From the NCBI GenBank assembly GCA_963840235.1, contig CAWIYC010000003.1:310001-374000 (forward strand): a DNA stretch of 64,000 bases, written 5' to 3'. A program made the translations under genes and the position numbers. Shown in pieces: positions 35,301 through 42,370 of this stretch; within the stretch, counting starts at the first letter, position 1, and the number at the start of each line of letters is the position of its first letter. The notes beneath the pieces were generated by a model, which saw only the letters and a list, made by a program, of their open reading frames with translations, was not told the DNA's origin and did no database searches. This stretch comes from JBBRHQ01 sp963840235. GTDB lineage: Bacteria > Actinomycetota > Thermoleophilia > Solirubrobacterales > 70-9.

Positions 35301-35907
35301 GCACCCGCTGTCAGAGGTCCGCGATGCCCTCCGGGCCCGCGTTGACTGCCGCCTCTCCGAGCTCGCGGGCAAGCAGGACGGCTCCTTCGTCACCGTCGGC
35401 GGCATCGTCACCGAGTGCAAGAAGATCCGCACCAAGAGCGGCTCGCAGATGATGTTCGCGACGCTCGACGACGTCGAGGGCCAGGTGGAGATGCTCGTGT
35501 TCAAGGCCGACGAGGCCACCAGCGCATCGGTGATAGCTCCCGACGCAATCGTCCTCGTCCGCGGCCGCATCGATCACAAGGAGCGGGGTGAGACGAAGCT
35601 GGTGGTGGCGGAGGCCGAGCGCTTCGAGCCCGACCAGGCGGAGATCGAGCGCGCCGTCGGCGCTGCCCGGCAAGTCTCGGGACCGCTGACCCTGCGGATC
35701 AACGCCGCCGACTTCCGCCCGACTCTGGTCGAGGAGCTGAAGTCCGTGTTCGAGCATTTCCAGGGCGATACCGAGGTCCTGCTGGAGATGGAGACGCGCG
35801 AGGGCCTGCGGCGGCTCCGCTTCGGAGACGAGTACCGGGTCCAGCCCTCGGGCGGCCTCCGCGCCGAGCTGGACGGGCTTCTCGGCCCGGGGGTAATGGC
35901 GGCTTGA
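32386..35907 (+). CDS. dnaE: DNA polymerase III alpha subunit
   Basis: 1173 residues, normal for DnaE1, the replicative polymerase core. The PHP domain is at the N-terminus (HLHAHSEYSLLDG, GLTDHGVMNG) with its metal-binding histidines kept, so proofreading by PHP is possible. The polymerase active site is PDIDIDF with Asp399 and Asp401, preceded by GPGRGSAAGSIVAYSLS. A likely beta-clamp motif, QGSIF, lies near residue 922, and an OB-fold follows (VTVGGIVTECKKIRTKSGSQ). A short Gly/Asn-rich insertion (TGGGNGNGKAE) sits near residue 545. It starts with GTG; no clear ribosome site is visible. Confidence 0.97.
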   Translation: MSAPSVAHLHAHSEYSLLDGACKIEAMAERAAELGMPALGLTDHGVMNGAVELYKACGKQGIKPIIGLEAYLVDDRRAISEQVRYERNHLTLLASSDAGFRNLVELTSAGFLEGFSRGKANVDMELLERHSDGVIALTGCLQSRFCRRLVEDRPEDARAHLDDLIQAFGPDQVYFEVQKNGIAEQEKANAGIVRYAAEVGRPLVATADVHYLRREDYDNHAALLCVQTKSTLEAPKLTFDTNEFFLKSAEEMAESFSEWPEAVPATLEIAERCEVEIELGKLLLPRYPTPDGSEPEEMLRRIAGEGLRARYGDPPPAAATERLEFELRVIEEMGFSSYFLIVWDFVRYAKESGIAVGPGRGSAAGSIVAYSLSITDLDPLANDLLFERFLNPGRKSMPDIDIDFSVRGREQVIRYVAEKYGRESVAQIITFGKMAPRAATRDAARVLGFDYGTGDRLAKQIPEPVMGRNPSFAECLKPGSELRKTYDSEPEAKRIIDVAQGLEGIIRNNSIHAAAVVIADRPLQEIVPLQLAEDRSATGGGNGNGKAERSYKIVTQYSMGPIEEIGLLKMDFLGLRNLDVIEDAVEIIERSRGVDLDIGAIPMDDPTTFAMLAEGDSTGVFQLESEGMREAMKKVRPTEFDDIVALVSLYRPGAMRYIPDYARGKRDPATVRFPDERLRPITEPTYGCVIYQEQLMEIAKQMAGFTPAKADDLRKAIGKKKRELMATMKDQFMTGTATSGTDRKVAGDLWSLMEAAADYSFNKSHAACYALIAYRTAYLKANFPAEYMAAVISSVMNTKDKVPFFVNRCEEMGIEVLPPDVNSSDHGFVVSEKAIRFGLNAVKNVGHSAVEAILRAREDGRFSSIWDFCERVDARAVNKRAIECLIKCGALDSTNNSRMGMLGMLPAAQAAGQKAQEDAQLGQGSIFDFGDADAAAGAPTTSVQRPPIPAAEFDRRELLAMEKETLGTYLSSHPLSEVRDALRARVDCRLSELAGKQDGSFVTVGGIVTECKKIRTKSGSQMMFATLDDVEGQVEMLVFKADEATSASVIAPDAIVLVRGRIDHKERGETKLVVAEAERFEPDQAEIERAVGAARQVSGPLTLRINAADFRPTLVEELKSVFEHFQGDTEVLLEMETREGLRRLRFGDEYRVQPSGGLRAELDGLLGPGVMAA

Positions 35908-35913
35908 TCACTC

Positions 35914-35933
35914 GCGCCGGCGCCAACCGGCGC
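35914..35933 (+). terminator. GC-rich hairpin after dnaE
   Basis: GCGCCGG pairs with CCGGCGC around CGCCAA, seven bases after the dnaE stop and before the next gene. There is no T-run, so it may stop transcription in the GC-rich actinobacterial manner or only stabilise the 3' end. Confidence 0.45.
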
Positions 35934-35934
35934 C

Positions 35935-35940
35935 TAGACT
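35935..35940 (+). promoter_or_regulatory. -10-like TAGACT before the Cys-rich protein gene
   Basis: TAGACT (4 of 6 bases of TATAAT) ends eight bases before the ATG at 35949, which has no ribosome site. It overlaps the end of the dnaE hairpin region, so termination and new initiation sit side by side. Confidence 0.4.
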
Positions 35941-35948
35941 GAGTCACG

Positions 35949-36344
35949 ATGGCTACGCGCCAGAGAGAGGAGAGCACCGCGAGAGCGGGCGAGTGCCGTC
36001 TCTGCCGCTCCTTCTGCGACAAGCTCGTCGAGCCCCGCGGCTGCATCGAGATGCGCTGCGCCTACCTCTACAGCTACGTCGACATGCTCAACGGCCGCCA
36101 GTACGTTGGTTGCATGCAGGAGGTGTTCGCGGCCGAGGTCGAGCTCGAGGCGGTGCTCCAGCCCGGTGGCTTCGGTGGGGTCAAGATGACCGGCCCGCCG
36201 CTTCCCCAATGCCAGTTCGACGTCGAACGGGCCTACGAGGGCGAGGGCCGGGCCTTCGACTGCGTCAACCCGCGCTTCTTCGACTGCACCGACGAGGGCG
36301 CCGAGGGGCTGCGCGCCTTCGACCTCCGCGACGCGCTCATCTAG
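35949..36344 (+). CDS. Cys-rich small protein of unknown function
   Basis: 131 residues, not recognised. Nine cysteines occur in the sets CRLCRSFC, RGCIEMRC, VGC, PQC, FDC and FDC, a spacing that could hold one or two metal ions or an iron-sulfur cluster. Conserved-looking aromatic and polar stretches (AYLYSYVDMLNGRQYVG, NPRFFDCTDEG) separate them. No signal peptide or membrane helix, so cytoplasmic. It lies between dnaE and a small zinc-ribbon membrane protein, with no obvious operon. GC-rich third positions and the near-leaderless promoter support expression. Confidence 0.75.
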   Translation: MATRQREESTARAGECRLCRSFCDKLVEPRGCIEMRCAYLYSYVDMLNGRQYVGCMQEVFAAEVELEAVLQPGGFGGVKMTGPPLPQCQFDVERAYEGEGRAFDCVNPRFFDCTDEGAEGLRAFDLRDALI

Positions 36345-36380
36345 AGGAGGCCACCAGCCTGCGGCCGGAGACGGGCCGGA

Positions 36381-36644
36381 TCAGATCAGGAACTCGAGGG
36401 CGAGGACGGCCAGCAGCCCGGCCAGGCCGGCGAGCCCTGCCGTGAGGCTAAACCGCGCCGGGCGCCGGGCGAACGGTGCCGACTGGCTGATCGCGGGTTC
36501 CGGGGTCGGCACCGGGAGGCGATTTCGCCGCGCCGGAGCCTGCGGCCCGCTGAACTCGACCACGTCCTCTCCGCCGCAGCGCGGACAGGCCCCTCCGCCG
36601 AGGAAGAGCACCGACTCGCAGTTGAGGCAGCGCATGGTCTTCAT
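36381..36644 (-). CDS. Small zinc-ribbon protein with C-terminal membrane helix
   Basis: 87 residues from the ATG at 36644; the frame is open to 36728 but the extra N-terminal part is basic and not family-like. Residues 4-30 hold a zinc ribbon: CLNCESVLFLGGGACPRCGG. After a Pro/Arg-rich linker the protein ends in a single helix, FSLTAGLAGLAGLLAVLALEFLI. This tail-anchored design places the zinc finger in the cytoplasm. The function is unknown. It is divergent from the acyl-CoA dehydrogenase gene and convergent with the Cys-rich gene. Confidence 0.65.
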   Translation of the reverse strand: MKTMRCLNCESVLFLGGGACPRCGGEDVVEFSGPQAPARRNRLPVPTPEPAISQSAPFARRPARFSLTAGLAGLAGLLAVLALEFLI

Positions 36645-36737
36645 CCGCGGGTTTATCGGCACCCTGCGGCCACGCTTTAGCGCGCGGCCGCAGAGCGGAC
36701 CCCGGGCCCCCAGCAGCGATCGTGACATCGATTGATG

Positions 36738-36743
36738 TAGTTT
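36738..36743 (+). promoter_or_regulatory. -10-like TAGTTT before the acyl-CoA dehydrogenase gene
   Basis: TAGTTT ends seven bases before the ATG at 36751 and no ribosome site is present. The match to TATAAT is partial and no -35 box is clear. Confidence 0.3.
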
Positions 36744-36750
36744 GAGCTAT

Positions 36751-38040
36751 ATGAACGAGACCGGGAATGATGCGGAACAGCTGGTTGCCGAAATGACCAA
36801 CGGGGCCTCGCCGGAGGCAGGCGAGGGCCCCAGGTTCAGCCTCGAGCTGAACCAGGACCAGAAGGACCTGCGCGAGTGGGTGCACGGCTTCGCCGAAGGC
36901 GTGGTGCGGCCGGCCGCGTCCGAGTGGGACGAGCGCGAGGAGACGCCCTGGCCGGTGATTCAGGAGGCAGCGAAGATCGGCCTCTACGGCTTCGAGGCGC
37001 TGGCCCAATTCTGGGGCGACGAGACGGGCCTCACCCTGCCGATCACGACCGAGGAGCTTTTCTGGGGCGACGCCGGGATCGGGATGGCGATCATGGGCAC
37101 CTCGCTCGCCGTCGCCGCGATCTTCGGCCAGGGCACCCCCGAGCAGCTCGGGGAGTGGGTGCCGCAGTGCTTCGGAACGCCCGAGGAGCCTGCTGTGGCC
37201 GCCTTCTGCTCCTCCGAGCCCGACGCGGGCTCCGACGTCTCCGCGATCAGGACGAACGCCTCCTACGACGAGGCGGCGGACGAGTGGGTGATCAACGGCC
37301 AGAAGGCGTGGGCGACAAATGGCGGCATCGCCGCCGTCCACGTCGTCATCGCCACGGTCGACCGGGAGTTGCGCTCGCGCGGGCACGCCGCCTTCGTCAT
37401 CCCACCCGGGACCAAGGGGTGCGAGCAGGGGACGAAGGTCAAGAAGCACGGCCTCCGCGCCTCCCACACCGCCGACGTCCACCTCGATGACTGTCGCGTC
37501 CCCGGCTCATGCCTGCTCGGCGGCAAGGAGCGCCTCGACGAGCGCCTCGCCCGCGTCCGCGAGGGTAAGAAGGGAAAGTCGCAGGCGGCGATGCAGACCT
37601 TCGAAGCGAGCCGGCCGACGGTCGGCGCCCAGGCCCTTGGGATCGCCCGCGCCGCCTATGAGTACTCGCTCGGCTATGCCAAGGAGCGCGAGCAGTTCGG
37701 CCGCGCGATCATCGAGAACCAGGCGATCGCCTTCGCGCTCGCCGACATAAAGATGGAGATCGACGCCGCCCGGCTGCTGATCTGGCGGGCCTCATGGATG
37801 GGCCGCAACCAGATCCCGTTCGAGAACGCCGAGGGCTCGATGTCGAAGCTGAAGGCGAGCGAGGTCGCGGTCTGGGCGACCGAGAGGGCGATCCAGATTC
37901 TCGGCGGCAACGGCTATACCCGGGAGTTCCCGGTCGAGCGCATGCACCGCGACGCCAAGATCTACACGATCTTCGAGGGGACCTCGGAGATCCAGCGTCT
38001 GGTGATCTCGCGCGCGATCTCCGGCGTCCACATCAACTGA
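36751..38040 (+). CDS. Acyl-CoA dehydrogenase
   Basis: 429 residues from the ATG at 36751 (a TTG at 36742 is in frame). FAD-dependent oxidation of an acyl-CoA to the enoyl-CoA in fatty acid or amino acid breakdown. SSEPDAGSDVSAIRTNA and EWVINGQKAWATNGG are the family signatures in the middle domain. The C-terminal helical domain has the catalytic Glu409 in TIFEGTSEIQRL, together with ILGGNGYTREFPVERMHRDAK. The long N-terminus fits the family members of unknown chain-length preference. It overlaps the 3' end of the endonuclease IV gene on the other strand by eight bases. Confidence 0.93.
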   Translation: MNETGNDAEQLVAEMTNGASPEAGEGPRFSLELNQDQKDLREWVHGFAEGVVRPAASEWDEREETPWPVIQEAAKIGLYGFEALAQFWGDETGLTLPITTEELFWGDAGIGMAIMGTSLAVAAIFGQGTPEQLGEWVPQCFGTPEEPAVAAFCSSEPDAGSDVSAIRTNASYDEAADEWVINGQKAWATNGGIAAVHVVIATVDRELRSRGHAAFVIPPGTKGCEQGTKVKKHGLRASHTADVHLDDCRVPGSCLLGGKERLDERLARVREGKKGKSQAAMQTFEASRPTVGAQALGIARAAYEYSLGYAKEREQFGRAIIENQAIAFALADIKMEIDAARLLIWRASWMGRNQIPFENAEGSMSKLKASEVAVWATERAIQILGGNGYTREFPVERMHRDAKIYTIFEGTSEIQRLVISRAISGVHIN

Positions 38041-38905
38041 CGGCGCCGGCACGGGCCTTCAGCCCCGCCCTGCGCAGCCGCTTCGCCGCCGCGACCTCTT
38101 TGCGGTCCGGCCCCTTTCTCTCCGGTCCGGGCGTCTCCAGCGTCGCCGGCAGGCCCTCGAAGCGGGGCTCGGAGAGGAAGGCGGCGAGGCCCTTGCGCCC
38201 CATCTCGCCCTTGCCGATGTTGGCGTGGCGGTCGCGGCAGGAGCCGAGCGGCGCGGCGGCGTCGTTGACGTGCACCGCGCCGAGGCGCTCGAGCCCGACC
38301 TTGGCGTCGGCCTCGTCGAGGACAGCTCCAAGGTGGGCGGCGTCGGTGATCTCGTAGCCCTGGACGAAGAGGTGGCAGGAATCGAGGCAGAGACCGAGCC
38401 GCTTGCCGCTGCCGGCAAGCTCGATCAACTCCGCAGTCTGGTCGAAATCGCGGCCGAGCAGCCCCTTGTGGCCGGCGGTCTGCTCGAGCAGGAGCGGGCA
38501 GCGATCGGTCTCCTGCAGGGCCGCGGCCATCACCTTCGCCGCGCGTTTGATCGAAGGGCCGAGCGGCTCCCCCTTCTGCGCGCCGGGATGCAGCACGACC
38601 CCGGCGGCGCCGATACCCTCCCCGATCCGCAGCGCGTGGGCGAGCGAGGCAAGTGACTTGCGCCGCAGCTCGCGATCCTTGGTCGCGCAGTTGATCAGGT
38701 AGACGGCGTGGATGATCACCGCCTCTACTCTCGAGCCGTCAATCGCCTCGCGGAAGGCAGCGAAATCCTCGTCCCCGTATCGGGTCGGACGCCACATCCT
38801 CGGGCTCTGATTGAAGATCTGGATCGACTCGCAACCGCGCTCCTCGCCGCGCTCGACCGCCTTCGGCAGGCCGCCGCGCGTGGACACATGCGCGCCGATC
38901 AACAC
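38033..38905 (-). CDS. nfo: Endonuclease IV (AP endonuclease)
   Basis: 290 residues, TIM-barrel zinc enzyme that cuts DNA at abasic sites in base-excision repair. The N-terminal LIGAHVSTRGGLPKAVERG and IQIFNQSPRMW, then GVVLHPGAQKG, LLLEQTAG with the metal-binding glutamate, LGLCLDSCHLFVQGYEI, and RHANIGKGEMG are the signatures of the family in order. The GTG start at 38905 is ten bases after the stop of a small hypothetical gene on the same strand, so the two may be an operon. Confidence 0.95.
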   Translation of the reverse strand: MLIGAHVSTRGGLPKAVERGEERGCESIQIFNQSPRMWRPTRYGDEDFAAFREAIDGSRVEAVIIHAVYLINCATKDRELRRKSLASLAHALRIGEGIGAAGVVLHPGAQKGEPLGPSIKRAAKVMAAALQETDRCPLLLEQTAGHKGLLGRDFDQTAELIELAGSGKRLGLCLDSCHLFVQGYEITDAAHLGAVLDEADAKVGLERLGAVHVNDAAAPLGSCRDRHANIGKGEMGRKGLAAFLSEPRFEGLPATLETPGPERKGPDRKEVAAAKRLRRAGLKARAGAVS

Positions 38906-38915
38906 GCTTCAGCGC

Positions 38916-39179
38916 CTACTTCGGAGCGGGCTCGGCGCGGCCGACGACGCAGTCGTTGCCGCTGGGGATGCATGCCCGGACCGCGGCGATCGCCGCCTCG
39001 GCGTCGGCGGCATCGACCACCGCGACCGCGCGGGCGACATCGGGAGTGGATAGCGCCCCGGGGCCGTAGCCGGCCGATGCAGGCCCCGTGGTGTGGATCT
39101 CGGCCGCGCTGAGAGCGACCACCACCGGATCGAGTGAACCACCGCTGATCGGGACGTTGAACACCGGCATCTGCGGCAA
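38916..39179 (-). CDS. Small hypothetical protein upstream of nfo
   Basis: 87 residues, not recognised. It starts MPQMPVFNVPISGGSLDPVV and ends with a helix (DVARAVAVVDAADAEAAIAAVRAC) and a CIPSGNDCVVG segment with two cysteines. No signal peptide. Third codon positions are GC-rich as in real genes here. It lies ten bases before nfo on the same strand and 71 bases from the divergent gltX. Expression and function are open. Confidence 0.55.
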   Translation of the reverse strand: MPQMPVFNVPISGGSLDPVVVALSAAEIHTTGPASAGYGPGALSTPDVARAVAVVDAADAEAAIAAVRACIPSGNDCVVGRAEPAPK

Positions 39180-39250
39180 GTCTAGGGCCGGTGCTTCAAA
39201 GCCCGGCTGCGTAACCGGGTCGGTTCCGGCGCGGCCACGGGCCGCGCGCT

Positions 39251-40651
39251 ATGGAAACATCCGCCCTGATCAGCGCCTTGAGCAAGAACCCTCGAGTCAG
39301 ATTCGCCCCTTCGCCGACCGGTGCCCTGCATATCGGCGGCGCCCGCACGGCGCTCTACAACTGGCTTATGGCGCGCCATGGCGGCGGCTCTCTGCTGCTG
39401 CGGATCGAGGACACCGACCGCGAGCGCTCGACCCCCGAGAACGTCGAGCAGATACTCGACGCCCTGCGCTGGCTCGAGCTCGATTGGGACGAGGGCCCGG
39501 TCTCTCAAGTCGAACGGGCGCCCCGTCACCAGGCGGCTTTGGCGAAGCTGCTCGACTCCGGCGCCGCCTATCGCGACGCTGCCACCTCCGACGACGTCCG
39601 TGCCTGGAAGGAGCGCCACGGCGCCGGCCGCGGCTACCGCGGTGAGCACACCGGCGAGGTGGAGGCGGCTGTCAGATTGCGCGTGCCCGACGAAGGCGAG
39701 ACCCTGGTCGAGGACGTCATCCGGGGCGAGGTTCGATTCCCCAATGCCAGCCATGACGATTTCGTTATCGCTCGCGCCGACGGATCGGTCCTCTACAACT
39801 TCGCCGTCGCCGTCGACGACGCGGAGATGGGAATCACCGATGTCGTTCGCGGCGACGACCACCTCTCCAACACGCCCAAGCAGCTGCTCGTGCTCGAGGC
39901 CCTAGGGCACCCGCCCCCCCGCTATGCCCACCTGCCGCTCCTGCATGGCCCCGACGGCCGCAAGCTCTCCAAGCGCCACGGGGCGGCCTCGGTCCAGGCG
40001 TTGCGTGAGGCCGGGTACCTGCCGGCCGCGGTCCGCAACTATCTGGCGCTGCTGGGCTGGGGGACGACCGACGACACCACCCTGATGACGACCCAGGAGC
40101 TCATCGATCGCTTCCGGATCGAGGACGTCGGCCGCTCCTCCGCGATCTTCGACGAGAAGAAATTGCGCTGGATCAACGGCCGCTACATGCGGGAGATGGC
40201 GCTCGACGACTACACCGGTGCCGTCGCCGCCCATCTCGGCCGGGAGCCCGATGGGCGCCTGAGCGCCGCCTGCGATATCGCGCAGGAGAAGGCGCAGACA
40301 CTGAACGAGGTCTGGCCGCTGATCCGGTTCCTGTTCGAACCGCCCGTGGAGGACGAGAAGGCCTGGCGCAAGGCGATGAGGTACGGAGCGCGGGAGACCC
40401 TCTCCGACGTACGAGAGGCGCTGGCGGCGAGCGAGGCGTTCGACGCGGCCGCGGTGGAGTCCGCCCTCGAGCCCCTTCCCGAGCGTCTCGGACTGGGGCC
40501 GGGGAAGGTATACCAGCCGATCAGGGTCGCGATCACGGGCAGCAGCGTCTCGCCGGGGATCTTCGAGTCCCTGGCTGCCCTGGGCAGGGAGCAGTCGCTG
40601 AGGAGAATCGACGCCGCGGTCGAGCGCCTCGGCCGCGATTCGCCTGCCTAG
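39251..40651 (+). CDS. gltX: Glutamyl-tRNA synthetase
   Basis: 466 residues, class I aminoacyl-tRNA synthetase. The HIGH motif is in FAPSPTGALHIGGARTALYN near residue 25, LLRIEDTDRERS follows, and the KMSKS-type loop is KLSKRHGAASV. VVRGDDHLSNTPKQ and the helical anticodon-binding part complete it; near the C-terminus VYQPIRVAITGSSVSPGIFE is typical of bacterial GluRS. Because gatCAB is present at 58641-61807, this enzyme could be non-discriminating and mischarge tRNA-Gln with glutamate, which GatCAB then amidates; no glnS is in the window. Confidence 0.95.
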   Translation: METSALISALSKNPRVRFAPSPTGALHIGGARTALYNWLMARHGGGSLLLRIEDTDRERSTPENVEQILDALRWLELDWDEGPVSQVERAPRHQAALAKLLDSGAAYRDAATSDDVRAWKERHGAGRGYRGEHTGEVEAAVRLRVPDEGETLVEDVIRGEVRFPNASHDDFVIARADGSVLYNFAVAVDDAEMGITDVVRGDDHLSNTPKQLLVLEALGHPPPRYAHLPLLHGPDGRKLSKRHGAASVQALREAGYLPAAVRNYLALLGWGTTDDTTLMTTQELIDRFRIEDVGRSSAIFDEKKLRWINGRYMREMALDDYTGAVAAHLGREPDGRLSAACDIAQEKAQTLNEVWPLIRFLFEPPVEDEKAWRKAMRYGARETLSDVREALAASEAFDAAAVESALEPLPERLGLGPGKVYQPIRVAITGSSVSPGIFESLAALGREQSLRRIDAAVERLGRDSPA

Positions 40652-40738
40652 CACCCGGAACGGGCTCAGATCGCCGCCCGGCAGCGGCGTTCCTCCCGCC
40701 CCAGAGCTAAACCGGGCGGCTCATGCTGCCGATGAGGA

Positions 40739-42370
40739 GTGCGGAACGAACCGCCCGCGCCGCCTGCCGACGCGGGGGAGTCCCAACCGAGATCTATGGG
40801 AGCGCGAAAGAGCCAAAGCAACGGCCGAGGGTCCTCCGGGGAGGTGCCTGAGAAGGCCGCGGGCGAGAATCGCGGCCCGGCGCCCGGGAGCCGCCTCGCG
40901 GAAGCCTTCGAAGCCGTCGAGCGCTTCCCGGTCCTGGTCGAGTCGCGTGAGCGGGTGATGGCCGCCGCCACCGCCGAGACCTCCCGCGTCGGCGAGATCG
41001 TCGAAACGGTGGAGGCCGACGTCGCCCTGACGATCTCGGTCCTGCGCTTCGCCAACCGGGGCGCGAGGGCCGCCGGAGGCGTCGCCAACATCCCCCAGGC
41101 GCTCGACGTGCTCAAGCCCTCCGGGGTGCTGGCGATCGCCGGGACTGCCCCCGTCTATGACTTCTTCGAGCCCAACGGCGGCTGGGAGCTTCGGCCCGAG
41201 CACTTCCGCATCCACGCGCTGGCGACCCAGAGGGCGGCCGACCAGATAGCCCGGGTGACCGGGTTCGCCGACCGTGACGACCTCGCTGTCGTCGCTCTCC
41301 TTCACGACGTCGGACGGCTGGTGATCACCCGACTTCATCCCGGCTACAAGCCCTACTTCGACGCCGCCACCCGCACCCCGGAGCAGCGCCTCCGCGACGA
41401 GCGCGAGCAGCTTGGCATCGACCACGCCCTCGTCGGCGGCGTGCTGGCGCGGCGCTGGAACTTCCCGCAGCGGATCGCGGTCGCGATCGAGCGCCATCAC
41501 GCAGACGACGCCGACGGCCTCGCCGGCATGGTCGCCGCCGCCGACATGATCGGCCGCTACTCCCAGGGCGACGCGGTCAATCCCGAGCGCCTGCGAATCA
41601 CCTGCGAGCGCTGCGGCATCGGCCCCGACAGCCTCCGGGAGCTCCTGTATGACGTCCCCTACCCGAGGCCGGACACGCCCCGGGCGACCGAGCCGTGCCC
41701 GCTCTCAGCGCGCGAGCTCGACGTCCTCCGCCACCTCTCCGAGGGCATGGTCTACAAGCAGATCGCCGGTGAAATGCAACTCTCGGTCTCGACCATCCGC
41801 ACCCACCTGCACAACGTCTACGGCAAGATCGGCGCGGTGGACCGGGCGCAGGCGGTGCTGACGGCGCAGGGACAGGGGCTGGATCTAGGCGGCCTCGGGC
41901 GGCGGGTCCTGTCATGGGATGGGACCCACCATTGCCTGCGCTCCACGGAGGGTGCTCGGCAATGGGTCCTCCCATCCCATGCCACCCGCCGCAAGGACCA
42001 CCAGAATCACCCTCTGGGCGTGCCATGTGATCGCCTGCGGCCGGGCTGGGTGCCGCAGCGGCGAGGGCGCTGGCCTGCTCGGAGACTCGCCTGGCGCATC
42101 ACCTCTGGCGGAGGCGTGACGGGCTCAACCGGTTCGAGATCTGTCCTCTGCCACGGGTGGTGCGACATGGGGTGGACCGCCACTCGGCATCAGCCGAGGG
42201 GTGGTGGGCCCCATGGCGTGACAGGACCCGTGGCCGGGGCCATGGTCCCTAACCAATTGGATCCCGCCGGGCTCCCTACTCGATCAGCGACTCGCGCAAC
42301 GCGATCGCGATCGCGTTGGCCCGGTTCCGGGCACCGAGGCGGACGAGGATGTTCTTGGTGTGGGTCTTGA
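40739..42370 (+). CDS. HDOD domain / LuxR-type HTH regulator with apparent 3' frameshift
   Basis: The open frame codes for 543 residues (GTG at 40739; an ATG at 40796 is an alternative). An HDOD/HD-type helical domain occupies about residues 50-300 (ALTISVLRFANRG, VVALLHDVGRLVI, ALVGGVLARRWNFP). A LuxR-type HTH follows: LSARELDVLRHLSEGMVYKQ, then STIRTHLHNVYGKIGAVDRA. LuxR domains in this family usually end shortly after, often in GWI. One base fewer in the G-run at 41875-41878 would give exactly G-W-I and a TAG at 41886-41888. Everything past that point is low-quality, Arg/Gly-rich reading across an intergenic hairpin and antisense to the next gene. It is therefore either a frameshift mutation or a sequencing error. 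Confidence 0.8.
   Translation: MRNEPPAPPADAGESQPRSMGARKSQSNGRGSSGEVPEKAAGENRGPAPGSRLAEAFEAVERFPVLVESRERVMAAATAETSRVGEIVETVEADVALTISVLRFANRGARAAGGVANIPQALDVLKPSGVLAIAGTAPVYDFFEPNGGWELRPEHFRIHALATQRAADQIARVTGFADRDDLAVVALLHDVGRLVITRLHPGYKPYFDAATRTPEQRLRDEREQLGIDHALVGGVLARRWNFPQRIAVAIERHHADDADGLAGMVAAADMIGRYSQGDAVNPERLRITCERCGIGPDSLRELLYDVPYPRPDTPRATEPCPLSARELDVLRHLSEGMVYKQIAGEMQLSVSTIRTHLHNVYGKIGAVDRAQAVLTAQGQGLDLGGLGRRVLSWDGTHHCLRSTEGARQWVLPSHATRRKDHQNHPLGVPCDRLRPGWVPQRRGRWPARRLAWRITSGGGVTGSTGSRSVLCHGWCDMGWTATRHQPRGGGPHGVTGPVAGAMVPNQLDPAGLPTRSATRATRSRSRWPGSGHRGGRGCSWCGS
41913..41981 (+). repeat. Long imperfect hairpin after the original end of the HDOD/LuxR gene
   Basis: Arms 41913-41936 and 41958-41981 are 24 bases each. 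CATGGGATG pairs with CATCCCATG at the base and CCATTGCC with GGCAATGG at the top, with a seven-base internal loop between and a 21-base end loop. It starts 25 bases after the TAG that would end the gene without the frameshift. No T-run follows. The rest of the 387 bases up to 42275 is GC-rich with further short inverted repeats and no believable gene. Confidence 0.55.

Noticed and set aside
39725..39750. tRNA-like GGTTCGATTCCCC segment
   Set aside because: It lies in frame inside gltX (encoding EVRFPN) and has no matching acceptor, D or anticodon arms around it.
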